Assembly (NCBI GenBank): GCA_023374045.1
Contig: CM041778.1
Location: forward strand, 364,720,831 to 364,784,830
Reading direction: 5' to 3'
Source: Limonium bicolor
Taxonomy: Eukaryota; Streptophyta; Magnoliopsida; Caryophyllales; Plumbaginaceae
Length of the DNA stretch: 64,000 nt
In this document: positions 46,348 to 56,930 of the stretch, piece by piece
Numbering within the stretch: the stretch's first letter is position 1
Layout: every line of letters starts with the position of its first letter
Notes under the pieces: generated by a model
Database searches by the model: none
What the model was told of the DNA's origin: nothing
Seen by the model: only the letters and a program-made list of their open reading frames with translations
Made by a program: the position numbers and the translations under genes

Positions 46348-47790
46348 CTATTGGCACTTTTACCTTGCATTATTTTCTCATTTAAGTTATGTTAGATAGT
46401 TGCTTATTCTATGCTTTATTTATTGTTTGTTCTGGTTATTTTTGCATGTTGAATCTGTTTTTGATTGATGATAAGTGTTGTGGGCAAGAAAACAAACATT
46501 TTGGGGAGATTCTGGTCTCGACCGACCTTAGGACCGAATTTGCAAGGTCGGTCGAGTCCCAGATTTTAAACCCGCCAAGCTACTGAATGGACCGACCTTG
46601 CGACCGGACTTGCAAGGTCGGTCGGACTAAAATTTTCAAATCCGAAACATTCTGGAATGGACCGACCTTGCGACCGGACTTGCAAGGTCGGTCCGGCTAA
46701 AAATTTTGAAAAAAAATAAGCAAAACGCGTCATTTTTATTTTTAACCCCTTTCCCTCTTCGTCCCCGCCCCAACTCCATCTCCCCCGAACTTCAATCGCC
46801 TGAATTTTTTTTCCCGTCCCCTCTCTCTCGTGCAGCCTCACGCTCACCACCACCCAACATCCACCGCTCTCCTACGCCACCGGCCACCCCCGACGACCAC
46901 CACCACCGCGCTGCACCTCCGACGCTGCCCTGACCCGCGCGCCCAGCCGCAACAGCGACCACCCATAGCACCATACCCTAGAACCCAAAATCCCTAAATT
47001 CCCCCAACTCACCCCCAATTCGATTTGTGTCGAATTTGTGTCAAACAAACTGCCAATTTTTGCTATATTCCATCTACAACTCATCAAGGTATGCATTTCT
47101 AGCCTTAACTTGTTACTTTTGAGAATTTTTATACAAGTTCCACTTTGGGCTCAATTTTGTGCGAACCAAACATAGACTTAGGTGAGATTTTGGGATTTTT
47201 ACACATTGGCTGATTGGAATTGTTTCTAATTATTAATTATAGGGTAGGGAGTGCAAAATGATATTAAAAATTGGGCAATTTGTTGGTTTTATCATAATTT
47301 TGTGAATTTTGTCTCAATTTGAATTAGGCTTTGTTTAGCATTATTCAAGAGTGCTAAACTGTCTTTTGTTGCTTTGTGGGTACTGCTGGATGATTAGTGC
47401 GCACGATTGACCCTAAATGCCTAAGGTAGTGCCTTTCTTTGGTTGGATTTTGAGGGGACTAAATTGCAAAAACTTGGTGAATCGTTGGTGTGTTTAATGG
47501 GATAGTCATCCTTTTGCTTCCAATTGTTCGTGCTATGCTAGGTGAGCTGAATGAAACCTTTTGCATGAATCTGTGGCGGTTCTTAGAACCGGGTAATGAT
47601 AGAAAAATAGGGGAGACTCTGCCAAAAAATTTCCAAATAAACGACGTTCTTTATGCTCTATAACGTGCATCCCGCTTCCTGTTTTGCCCCTTCCTTATTG
47701 TCATCCTAGTTATTTACTAACCTTTTACTGGTTGTTCTTTTTGTTGTTTCTGTTTTGTATTTTCTTTTCTTTTCTTTGTTTTGCAGCACC
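46348..47790 (+). other. Region between pol and envelope-position ORF, element A
   Basis: No gene. Contains three more GACCGACCTTG...CAAGGTCGGTC units (46517-46697), a C-rich stretch (46745-46990) and an AT-rich intron-like stretch that ends in a long pyrimidine tract and TTTTGCAG at 47780-47786, directly before CACCATGG. A GTATGC donor-like site lies at 47090. Likely contains a splice acceptor for a subgenomic message. Confidence 0.6.
46517..46697. repeat. Interior copy of the GACCGACCTTG inverted-word array, element A
   Basis: Three units of GACCGACCTT(G/A)...GCAAGGTCGGTC, the last two nearly identical over about 70 bp including GAATGGACCGACCTTGCGAC. Same words as in the LTRs. Confidence 0.88.
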
Positions 47791-48858
47791 ATGGCCAACC
47801 GACAACGCCGTGCTAGGAGGAACCAAGCTCCTCCAAACCTAGAACTAGGCCACCCAATTGGCCTACTCGATGGCATCTTCATCAACGAAGAGGCCCGACG
47901 TTGGTTCACCTCCCCCAAACGACGGGAGATTGTTCGGGAGCGGCCTGTGGATCTGGCTCTCATTGCGGACCTAGAGCTCCGGCCACACTTCGACTATTTG
48001 GGCTGGAGCAGCGTGCTCACCATGGGTGGCCAATACCACCCCTGCCTGATCAAGGAATTTTATGCGAATGCGGCGGTCAGCAGGAAGCCCAAGGAGATCA
48101 CCTCAGTGGTCAGTGGCCGTGCCATAGCCATCCGGAGATGGGACGTGCACCAGTTCTTTCAGCTCCTAGACGATGACCTCGAGCACTTCTCCGTCATCCA
48201 CCCGGGATACCTCATCACCAGCCGCCACCGCTACCTCGCCGACCTCCCGGTCCAGACACGTAGAAAGAACCAAGCCGGGACGGACGTTAGGGTCACTATG
48301 ACCCTCAACATGGTGAGCAGCCCGTTGAAGAGGGTCATCCTCGCAATCCTACATCACAATGTCATCCCTCGCGACAACAAGGATCTGAACTCCAGGGACT
48401 GCTATCTCATGGATTATTTGGTCGCACTGGACCCGGAGAAGCCGCTCTCCCTATCCGATCTCATCTTCAACCACCTCTGCCACATCATCACGAAGAAGGA
48501 GTCCCATCACTTGGGATTTCCTCACTTCTTATAGAGGCAGTTGATACGCTGCAGAGTGCGACCCGGAGCAGATGAGGTAGCCAGCCTACATGTGGACCCG
48601 ATCTCCGACACTACTATGCGGAAGATGGGCTTCTATCGTGATGAGGACGGGTGGCACAAGATGACCGCAGAGCATCGACAGAGCAGGGGTGCATCCTTGT
48701 CTACCGGTGCCTCCACCTCCAGTGCTGCGCCCGGCCCATTCCTTGCCCTGCCTCCTCCACCACCGACCGGAGCTGTGACGCCCGACCTTTTCTTGTTGAT
48801 GCACTGCTCAATTTTCTCATATATATCTATAGCTTCCATGTACGAGTTATGTTTATAG
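47791..48858 (+). pseudogene. Athila envelope-position ORF (plant transposon protein type)
   Basis: ATG at 47791 in a good context (CACCATGG). 247 codons are open to a TAG at 48532-48534; the same frame then continues open to 48858 (RCRVRPGADEVASLHVDPIS...). The N-terminus is basic (MANRQRRARRNQAPPN). The core IKEFYANAAVSRKPKEITSV and RAIAIRRWDVHQFFQLLDDD matches the pattern of the 'putative plant transposon protein' domain found in third ORFs of Athila elements. There is no signal peptide or clear membrane segment, so an envelope role is by position only. The tail is Ser/Ala/Pro-rich. The in-frame TAG is either a disabling mutation or a readthrough site; I favour mutation. Confidence 0.72.
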
Positions 48859-49441
48859 TAAGCAAGTTTTTCCTTGAATTCTTGGAATTTTCCACCGAAC
48901 GTTTTTTTCAAAAGTTCTCTCTTGAGGAGCACTTATGTGCGGTGCAATCATAAATCCATTTCGTGGTGAATTTTTATTGCTTAGGGGTTCTTTCTACCTT
49001 CTCATCTAGGGGTGCTTCCTTGTGAAAAAAAAATGTCAAAAAGGACCTTGAGAGACACCATAGGTAACCAACAAATGAGAGTTGAGTGTTCATTGAAGCA
49101 AGGCAATATGCCAAATTACCTCTCCTCATCTCTTGTTGCAAAAGTGAATCAAATGCAAATCTCTATTTTTCCTTTTGTTTTTCCTCAATGCTCATTCTTG
49201 AGAGAAGTTGGCCATGGTAAAAGTTCTCCAAGTTCCATAATCTGTAAGAACTCGGAAGTACTCTAGATCATACCCCGGAACTCTATATTTTCATTTTCCC
49301 TAAGCACACACATGTCATCGAGAGAAGGTTGGTTGCACTACTCTTGAGGTTTTTCACAAATTTTGCTCACTTGAATTCAAGAACTCATCTAAACACTTGC
49401 TTGCTTTAAATGTTCCTTCTTTTCGTGGGTCCTTAGCTAAT
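48859..49441 (+). other. 3' non-coding region, element A
   Basis: No gene. It aligns with 62445-62970 of element H: TTGAGGAGCA...TATGTGCGGTG, GGGGTTCTTTCTACCTTCTC, AAGGACCTTGAGAGACACCA, GAGTTGAGTGTTC, AGAGAAGTTGGCCATGGTAA and ATCATACCCCG.AACTCTATAT. The shared text is non-coding yet well kept, so it probably matters for RNA packaging or 3' processing. Confidence 0.75.
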
Positions 49442-49480
49442 TTTGCTTGAGGACAAGCAAATAGATAAGTGTGGGGGAGT
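49442..49480 (+). other. AGGA hairpin and polypurine tract, element A
   Basis: TTTGCTTG-AGGA-CAAGCAAA (49442-49461), then TAGATAAGTGTGGGGGAGT directly before the 3' LTR. The purine-rich end primes plus-strand synthesis. Confidence 0.85.
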
Positions 49481-50859
49481 TGATAAGTGGCGAAATAGTG
49501 CTCTCTCAAGGTCTTTATTCACCGTCATTTTATTTGGCGCATGACTTATTTCACCACTTTATGGAGTATTTTTGTGTTTATTAGTGATCTTATACCTTTG
49601 GCATATTCAAGTAGGTAAATACTCATTTGAGTACATTTTGAGAGCTTAATCTGAGAATGAATCAATGATCGAGCACCTCGGGAAGGATGCCAAGCCAACG
49701 GGAAACATCGGGAGAATTCCGGCACAGAAGAAGGACATTCTAGGGCCAACCAACCTTGGGACCGACCTTGCCAAGGTCGGTCCGACTCTGCCCACACCGT
49801 CCCAAACACACTGGAATCGACCGACCTTGCGACCAGACTTGCAAGGTCGGTCGAGCTTTAAAACCTGTCACGTGCTTCCGTCTAAGAGAGTCCGACCGAC
49901 CTTGGGACCGACCTTGCAACGTCGGTCGGACGGAATTTTTGCCCAGAATCTTCTATTAAAAGGCTACATTTTGGGGCTTCCTTCCCCATTATCCAACACG
50001 CACGACTTCAACCTAAAACAAACGAGAGAGAGGCGAAAATAGAGGAGAAAAGAAGAGGAGAAAAGAAAATAAGAAAGGAGGAAGAAGAAAGTGAAGATTT
50101 CTACCTCCATTGAAGCTTGGAAGCTCCTCTAATGGCTAATTCTCCCTTCTCTTTGCTCTTTCCTTTAGCTATGGCTGAGTAGTTCCATTTGAATCCTAGG
50201 ATGAGGGTTTGAACCCATTTTACTCATTGAATGCTAGAAACCTAACTCATTTGTTACTCTCGTTTTATTCCCTTCAATATCAATTAATGCACTAAATTGA
50301 TCTCTTATTGCATTTATGGTGGTTTCATTCAATATTTGAGCTTGAGTTTGGAACTAGACCAAGAAGGGAGTAAACCCTAACTTTTGCTTTCTTGATTTTG
50401 GAAGTGAATGCTTGGGGCTATTGATTAAGAGTGCTTGCTTAATGCTATTTGATGACTTGAACCTCCTTTAATTAAGGGGTTTGATTATTTAGGTAAGAAT
50501 TGGATTTCCCATGATGTGGGGATTCATGAGCTAAACTCTAATAGGCACTGAGATGATGAGTTATGGTTTTGAAGTTCTTTGAGTGAATTAGGTGATTCCC
50601 GCTATCCTAGGGTACTCTCCCCATCCATTCCATACACAAACATTTTACTGTTTTTATTGCACTTCAATTAACAAACAACCAAGCTTTCCTCTGGCTAAAC
50701 CCCCATTTTTACTGTTTATTTGCACTTAACTATTATACTGAAGCTTGGGATTTAGAAACCAATTTCCTTGTGGATACGACACTTGTTTTATTGCAACGAA
50801 TTGGGTGCACTTGCCCATTTTAGCTAGGTTTAATTACTATGTTTGTAATTTTCCCAACA
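49481..50859 (+). repeat. 3' LTR of element A (1379 bp)
   Basis: TGATAAGTGG...TTTTCCCAACA, matching the 5' LTR with a few percent substitutions and small indels. Array at 49746-49931; TATTAAAAGGC TATA-like region near 49952. Confidence 0.93.
49746..49931. repeat. Inverted-word array in LTR A, 3' copy
   Basis: Same GACCGACCTTG/CAAGGTCGGTC pairs as in the 5' LTR, with less decay in some arms (for example GCCAAGGTCGGTCCGAC here against GCCAAGGTCCGTCCGAC there). Confidence 0.9.
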
Positions 50860-50864
50860 GGGCT
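50860..50864. repeat. Target-site duplication of element A, right copy (GGGCT)
   Basis: Matches 39240-39244. The LTR of E resumes here. Confidence 0.92.
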
Positions 50865-51956
50865 ACGCCCGACTACTTTGTCGTATACATGCATTTGATT
50901 AATTATACAACATTAATAAGAAGTAAAATAAACACCACACATTCATATGAGCAATCACAGCTCAAGCAATTGCTTCAACTTAATAAGTGTTCCTTAGGTA
51001 AGTGAGTTAGCTTTTAACTCCTTAATTAAAATTTCTCTTATTCTCATATCCACTTTTATCTCATATACGCCAACCGTTCTCCTATTAGAACTAATTAGGC
51101 CTTAGTCTGTTGTTTATTTTTGTAGGGCTTGGTTAACCCTAGCCAGCAGCTGTACACTTACTGACAATAAACAACATTTCGTAAGTTAATGGGGATGTAG
51201 GCTAGATCCCTTCACGCCATACTTAATGTGCCTTCCACCTCAAACAGTAGCCCGAGGAGGTCGAGTCGGTTTGTTGACACTAGGCGACGAGTCCGAAGAC
51301 AAGTCTAATTTGGAAGTCGGATCTGATACAGATACCAACCTCCTCCAATACACATGTGTCGTACCATTCCGGATTTCTCACTCCCCCCAAGTTACAGTTA
51401 GTAGAAGTCTCAATGACAAAGTTTTGTTAGTTAAACCCTTTCCGGGTATTAACCAACCAATCTTAAGAAGTGTATTTTGATCTCATTCATTTGTTTACTA
51501 AACATAGTTAGTAAGTTAACTCAAGTCAAGTGTGTTAGTATAATGCAAACACACAAGAAACGCAATAAACCGGTTGTATACCTCATCTTGTTTTAGTCGA
51601 AACAATTAATCAATTAGCATACAAGCCGATGGACACCTCGTTAGCAAACAGGCTACAAGAAAACCATACCGTTCACCGTCGGTCATCGTCTGCCTAATCT
51701 CCTTCCGAGTCCAAATTCTCAAGTCCTAAAACATTCATCCATTTCGGGTTGTTAATTACTTTCAATTAACCTAGCTTACTTAGTCACTAACGATTCCCGA
51801 CTAATAACCACTAAGTCATTGCAATTTAATCTTAATCACATAAATCCTTTTACTTTACTTAATCTCTTAATTCCTTACATGCTTATCTTTCTAATCATCA
51901 ATACTCTCCTACTGGTGGACTACTAACGCCACCCTTTCTTTTCTTTTCTTTTTAAG

Positions 51957-52203
51957 GTCCGACCAACCCAACCCTGGGTCGGTCGGATGCAGAGACATCC
52001 GGGTTTGAAAAGTTTTACTCGACTGACCCAGCCAGGGTCAGTCCTTGGGTCCGTCGAATGCAGAAGCATTTTGGTTCAATATTTTTAGCCCGACCGACCC
52101 AGACAGGGTCGGTCCCATGGGTAAGTCGAATGTAGAAGCATTCTCGGTTAGTTTATTTCTGTTCGACCGACCCAGCCAGGGTCGGCCCCCTGGGTCGGTC
52201 GAC
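51957..52203. repeat. Inverted-word array in LTR E (GACCGACCCAG type)
   Basis: Four units of the pattern CGACCGACCCAGCCAGGGTC, then GGTCCCTTGGGTCGGTCG and ATGCAGAAGCATT-like spacers. Period about 80 bp. Colinear with 58428-58686 in LTR G. Confidence 0.9.
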
Positions 52204-54599
52204 TGCATACCCAATTTTTCAAAGTGTTTATTTCACTCCAATCCTTTCCACAAGTGTCCTAGCATGTTCTAACATCATTTTGGCACTTTTAAACACCCTC
52301 ATATCTCATTGATCAATCTATTAATTAACTCTTTGATCTTTTACTCAACTTTTTACAAAATTCCTAACCCTTAAAACTTATCTTCTTACACTTCCAACAT
52401 ATAAACTTTGCCTAAGCCCTCAACTAACCAAAGTGTTTCCTCTCAACCAATATAACTACTCCTAAGGCATTATTACTCATCTACATTTCCTTTACTCAAC
52501 TTCCTAAGGTTATCTTCACTAGTTCATACTTAAACCTTTACAAGGCACTATACCTCTTTTTCCTTCAAACTCTTGCACTAGTCTTACCTTTTCTCATACC
52601 ATGATTTTGGTGTCTTGAACTCAACATTCTAACCTCTAGTTCATCCTGGACATTCTTAGTTCATCTTAATCCTCAAGAACTCTTTAGTTTATTTATTTCC
52701 ACCAATTTAACCCTTAATGATTCCTAGTACATTCTAGGTCATAAAATATCCTTAAAACATTTTAAACACTTAGTTTCTCAACCAAATTTTGACATAGCCT
52801 CCCTAGTACTTTCTTACACCCAAACACTTAGTTTTTCATCCTTAAACAACCAAGAACACTCAAATCCTCAATAAACATTCTCTACACACAAGTTACACTC
52901 AAACTACACCACATCATAATATAGTGCATAAACTTAAATTGCTTGGAACTTAGGCACTTAAATGACATGGCTCTTAGGCCCTTAAATGACATAAATCTAA
53001 ACACCGAATTTCCCACATTTAATAGCTTTCAACCTGCAATTACACACATCAATAATCCCATAGCAATATAAGTGTTCTTGTAGTCCACCTTATGGTTGTT
53101 TTACTAACTCAATTCCTATTTGCTCCTTAGTCACAAGTTCACAAATATGATCATGTTATTTTCCTAGGTTATATAGTTCATTATATAGTGTAATCTCTAA
53201 GCTACATTTGGTATCTATCTAAACCATACCCTAAAACATTAAACCACCCCAAGGTAAGTCATTTACCTTGTTTTTCAAGCCTTTTTCTTTCTTTCCTCCT
53301 TTGGTTTTATTGATTGGATTTCGGCCAATGACTTTAGTTCCTATGCTAATCTTCTAATCAAAATTCAAATAATGTATTGAGTGCTAAGGAATATACCTAG
53401 ACTCGTGGAATTTACTCTTAGGTTAAAAAGAGTGTTTAAGGCATTAAAATGGATGATTACCTTTGGAGTCTTAAGATAGACTTTGGTGAGGAATCAAAGA
53501 AGGACCTCCACTTGTCCCATGCAGATTGAATTAAGGCTAAATCAAAGAGTACAACAAGGCCCCATGAGAAGTCATTTTCGGACATTAAGGGAAAATGGAA
53601 AAAACTTGGATTGTTTCAAGCTTTTCTTACCTTGAATGAATGGAGGTGTAATAGAGCTCTTAAAACTGAACTTTTCTCTCTTCAATGGAGTTTCTCCATG
53701 GAATCAAACTTAAGCTTTTGAAGTGTTGAAAGGATTGAATTGTGGGCCTTAGTCTAACTAGCAATAATATGCTCTTAGTTTTTTATTTGGAGCAATATAG
53801 CAACTTTGGTGAGCAAGTCAAGGTGGAGAAGAATGGAGGCTGGTTCTTGCATTTTCTTTGAGATGATGAAGAAGAAACCAGTGGAAGAAGAAGGATTGAA
53901 GAGAAGAGAGGAGAGAGGTGAGTCTTATGAGATATTTCCTTAAAAAGGTTAATAGTCTTTTTACATTACTTCCCTCTCTTTTCTAATTTTGCTGAAGTCC
54001 ATGGTGACTCATCACCTTCATAACCGGCCCCCTCCCTTATAATGAGATATTTATGGGCTAGTTTGACCATTTAATTAAGCAAAGTTAACTAAAGTCTAAA
54101 TTGAGCACTATTTGGTCACTATTCATAATTAGTGCACAAATTTGTGAAATATTTGGTTTCTCATTGATTTAGGCTTCCTAATGTGATACTAAGTAGTACA
54201 CATGTTGATCAAGGTATAATCTTGGTCATCTAGCCACTCAAAACCCCTTTCAGAGACAATTTTTCAAAAATGTGCTTTAAGACTCCTTAAATCACAATTT
54301 GTGTTTTAAATTGTTTTTGAGCTTGGTTTTCTTTGGTAATTGATTTAACATGTCCATTAGCATGTTAATAAGGTCTAAGACAGATCTTTGGGACCTAATC
54401 AAAGTTACTCCATGCTTAGAGCATATGTTTGCTTAAATTGTCTTTATGGTGTTTCCTTGTATTTTCTATAGTTTAAATTGTTTACTAATGTTTCTAAGGA
54501 ATGTTTTAGCCTTATTATATCTTATTTTATCCTTTAATTACCATATCTAGGTTTGGGGTATTTCAATTCACATGCGTGGTTCTCCACTAAAGCCATGTG

Positions 54600-54840
54600 T
54601 GTGCGGCCAGGCCATTCTTGGGGCACACGTCAAGGATCGAACCCGCGGCGTATGGATATATCATCTCTGACCACCTTTAAATTCAGACTAATGTGCTTAA
54701 ATGCACAAATCAAGGATCGAGGAACCCGTGATGCATGGGTATAAACAGACCCCATACCAATGGCAAAAATCGATCCTGCGACGTATGGGCTGGATAGATA
54801 TTACCTTAACCATTAGGGCGTGAAAGTTATTCGCGACATA
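54600..54840 (-). repeat. tRNA-like (SINE-like) modules
   Basis: Minus strand: CGCCCTAATGGTTAAGG (54804-54820) resembles a pol III A box, and CGCAGGATCGATTTTTGCC (54762-54780) a B box at a suitable distance. Two more B-box-like words follow: CACGGGTTCCTCGATCCTTG (54711-54730) and CGCGGGTTCGATCCTTG (54631-54647), each beside (G/A)CGTATGG or TGCATGG. Either a decayed tRNA-derived SINE or a repeated module. No poly(A) or target duplication found. Confidence 0.3.
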
Positions 54841-55070
54841 TATACATACTACATGTATATACTGAATTTTAGATCTTTAAATATAAATGAAAATTTTTAC
54901 CGAGATATGATCGAATATTGGATATGTAAAAATTTATAAAATAGATGTAGGTCTGTCTAAGCCACATTGATATTTTAATTTAGATAATGTTACAACATTA
55001 ATTTTGTATGGTTAGAATAATAACACTAAAAGTATATGTTGCCTTAAAATTGTATAAAATTAAAAGATTA

Positions 55071-55073
<3 letters not shown>

Positions 55074-55107
<34 letters not shown>

Positions 55108-55131
55108 TTTAGAAAAACTTTAAACATTTTT

Positions 55132-55178
<47 letters not shown>
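55074..55178. repeat. Two (TA)n microsatellites
   Basis: TA runs at about 55074-55105 and 55135-55178, separated by about 30 bp. Confidence 0.92.
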
Positions 55179-55181
<3 letters not shown>

Positions 55182-55984
55182 ATTTTTTGCAAGTTTTAAC
55201 CAACATGTCAACTAATTTAAATTGTTATTATTTATTATATTTTTTATTTTATTAATTTATGTTTTTTTTGTAAATTAAAAGAATTATATAGTAAAATGTA
55301 TAAAAACTACACAAAATTTAAAATTTATACACATATATATCATTTACTAATTTAAATTATTTTGACAACTAATTTATATTAATTTTGTAAATTTTAACCA
55401 ACATATGTACTAATTTAAATTATTTTTTCATGTACTTGATTTTCTAATTTATAAATACGTGTGATACTTTGAAAATTAGAAAAATTATAAGTATCAAAAG
55501 TATATTATGTTACATATATCTTATATGGTAAATAAATTCTTGTAGTGGTATGTAGTTTTAATTATTTTTCACGAATTAGACAATTTTTGTTTACTTAAAG
55601 TTCTTTTTAAAATTTCGATAGCTAAAAGGTAAGAAGTAAAATATACTAAAGGTGCTATATTGAAAAAAACTATAAAAATAAAATATTTACATAAGAAGAT
55701 AATATATTCACCATGGCAGAAGCAATATAGGTTAGTATTTTGAATTATGTAGTAATCACACGTTTAAGTTATAAGATAATAATAATTTTATTAACGCTTG
55801 CGAATATTAGCTATCATTTCTTATATTCTAGCACAATATCAACTGAAATTGCATCAACAAATTTGAAACTAAAGATAGTAGCAATTTAGCTCCTTGATAA
55901 AAATATTTGTTATCATAGCCAAAATAGTAGCACAATAGCAACCGTAATTAAGTGTTAGTAGCAATTTCATAATTTCACTTATCT

Positions 55985-56405
55985 ACATGCGAGGGATGGA
56001 ATGCATCGATGGCCACGAGGTGGTGAAATGGCGGATGCGGTCGTGATGCGCCCTGATGCGCTTCGACGCGAGGATGCGCTCCGATGCGAGCCTGATGCGT
56101 TATTGAGGCTAAGGCGTGCTTGGCTCCATTTTTTATTTTAAAACAAACCAATTATTACAATGACATCGTTTTGATTGGATACTTTGACACTTGATTGCTT
56201 TAGACTTGTTTTTGGATGTTTTTATTCAATTTTATCAAAATATTAGTACTTTATATATACAATATGTAGTCTACAAAAATTTACAAGTGATTGTTAGCAT
56301 ACAACGCATCAAAAACGAGATGCGCTCGCATCGGCGCTTCATGCATCACGCATCGCTTGTGGAACCTCATTGCATCGGAGCGCATCACGCATTTTAAAAC
56401 CAAGG
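55985..56405. mobile_element. MITE-like inverted-repeat block rich in GATGCG words
   Basis: The right end reads CGGAGCGCATCACGCATTTTAAAACCAAGG. The left part (56020-56110) has the complementary words GATGCG, GATGCGCTCCGATGCGAG and CCTGATGCG. The interior 56120-56280 is AT-rich. The left tip (expected CCTTGGTTTTAAAATGCG) is not visible, so the copy is decayed or cut. It interrupts the GTAGCA repeat region on both sides. Confidence 0.45.
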
Positions 56406-56930
56406 TGGTAGTTAGCTATTGATTAGAATCTTTTTGCTACCGTTGCTCAAATAGTAGCATAACAGGTACCATGATTGAATTAGCATCAACCAAGTAGTAG
56501 GAATTCATTAATTTAGCTACCAATATTGGTAGCAAAATTACTTTTACTAAAACTACCGGAATGAAAGATGAAATAGCCACTATTGATGGTAGTAATCTTG
56601 TAAGACGGTAGACATTTAGCTACTGGTTAAAAGTTTAGCTACCATTGTTGTTGTGGTAGCACAAAAGCAACCACTTTGTTAATAACATCAAAAATAAGTA
56701 GCAATTTTCCAATTTAGATACCAATATATTTGTAGTAGCAATTCATCGGTAGCCATAACATGGTAGCAACCATAAAATGGTAGCACAATTGCAACCAAGA
56801 ATTTACTAGCATACAAAATTAGTAGCCTTTTGATTAAATAATTACTGATTTAAGTACGACAGCAATTTGGCTTACAGATTGATAGTAGCGCAATGGCAAC
56901 CACGTTTGGATTAGCATAAACAGCCAGTAG
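56405..56930. repeat. Degenerate GTAGCA/GCTACC repeats (also 55790-55980)
   Basis: Words such as GTAGCACAA.AGCAACC, TTTAGCTACCA and GGTAGCAAAATT recur in both orientations about every 40-60 bp. This resembles the subterminal repeats of a DNA transposon, but no terminus or ORF is present. Confidence 0.45.

Larger units (their letters stand above)
39245..50859 (+). mobile_element. Element A: complete Athila-type Ty3/gypsy retrotransposon
   Basis: 11.6-kb element with 1362- and 1379-bp LTRs, Asp-tRNA primer site, gag, protease, reverse transcriptase, RNase H and integrase remains, an envelope-position ORF, long 3' non-coding DNA, AGGA hairpin and polypurine tract, and GGGCT target duplications. 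The order and the Athila-type sequence motifs place it in the Athila lineage of Ty3/gypsy. Many frameshifts in gag-pol mean that it is no longer autonomous. Confidence 0.92.
17973..54565 (-). mobile_element. Element E: Ty3/gypsy retrotransposon, 5' LTR and gag, split by D, A and F
   Basis: Minus-strand element. Reading right to left: 5' LTR (54565 down to 38849, interrupted by A), Met-tRNA primer site, leader, gag (38611 down to 38157), interrupted by solo LTR D, gag continues at 18080-17973, then cut by F. Its LTR shares TGAAATACC(C)C...GGGGTGTTA(T)A ends with B, C and D, so it is the visible coding member of the group. Pol would lie further left and is not in the window. The target copy at the right edge should be ATTCA (54566-54570). 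Confidence 0.8.
38849..54565 (-). repeat. 5' LTR of element E, split by element A
   Basis: LTR sequence is 38849-39244 plus 50865-54565, about 4.1 kb. Plus-strand text starts TATAACACCCC (the expected TGTAACA end is mutated) and ends TTTGGGGTATTTCA. It is colinear with LTR G: 38920-39240 matches 57000-57312 and 50865 onward matches 57313 onward, which proves where A was inserted. Contains the GACCGACCCAG-type inverted-word array (51957-52203). No gene. Confidence 0.85.

Noticed and set aside
54841..55790. Possible matrix-attachment or origin region in the AT-rich stretch
   Set aside because: AT-richness and TA repeats alone do not support a specific function.
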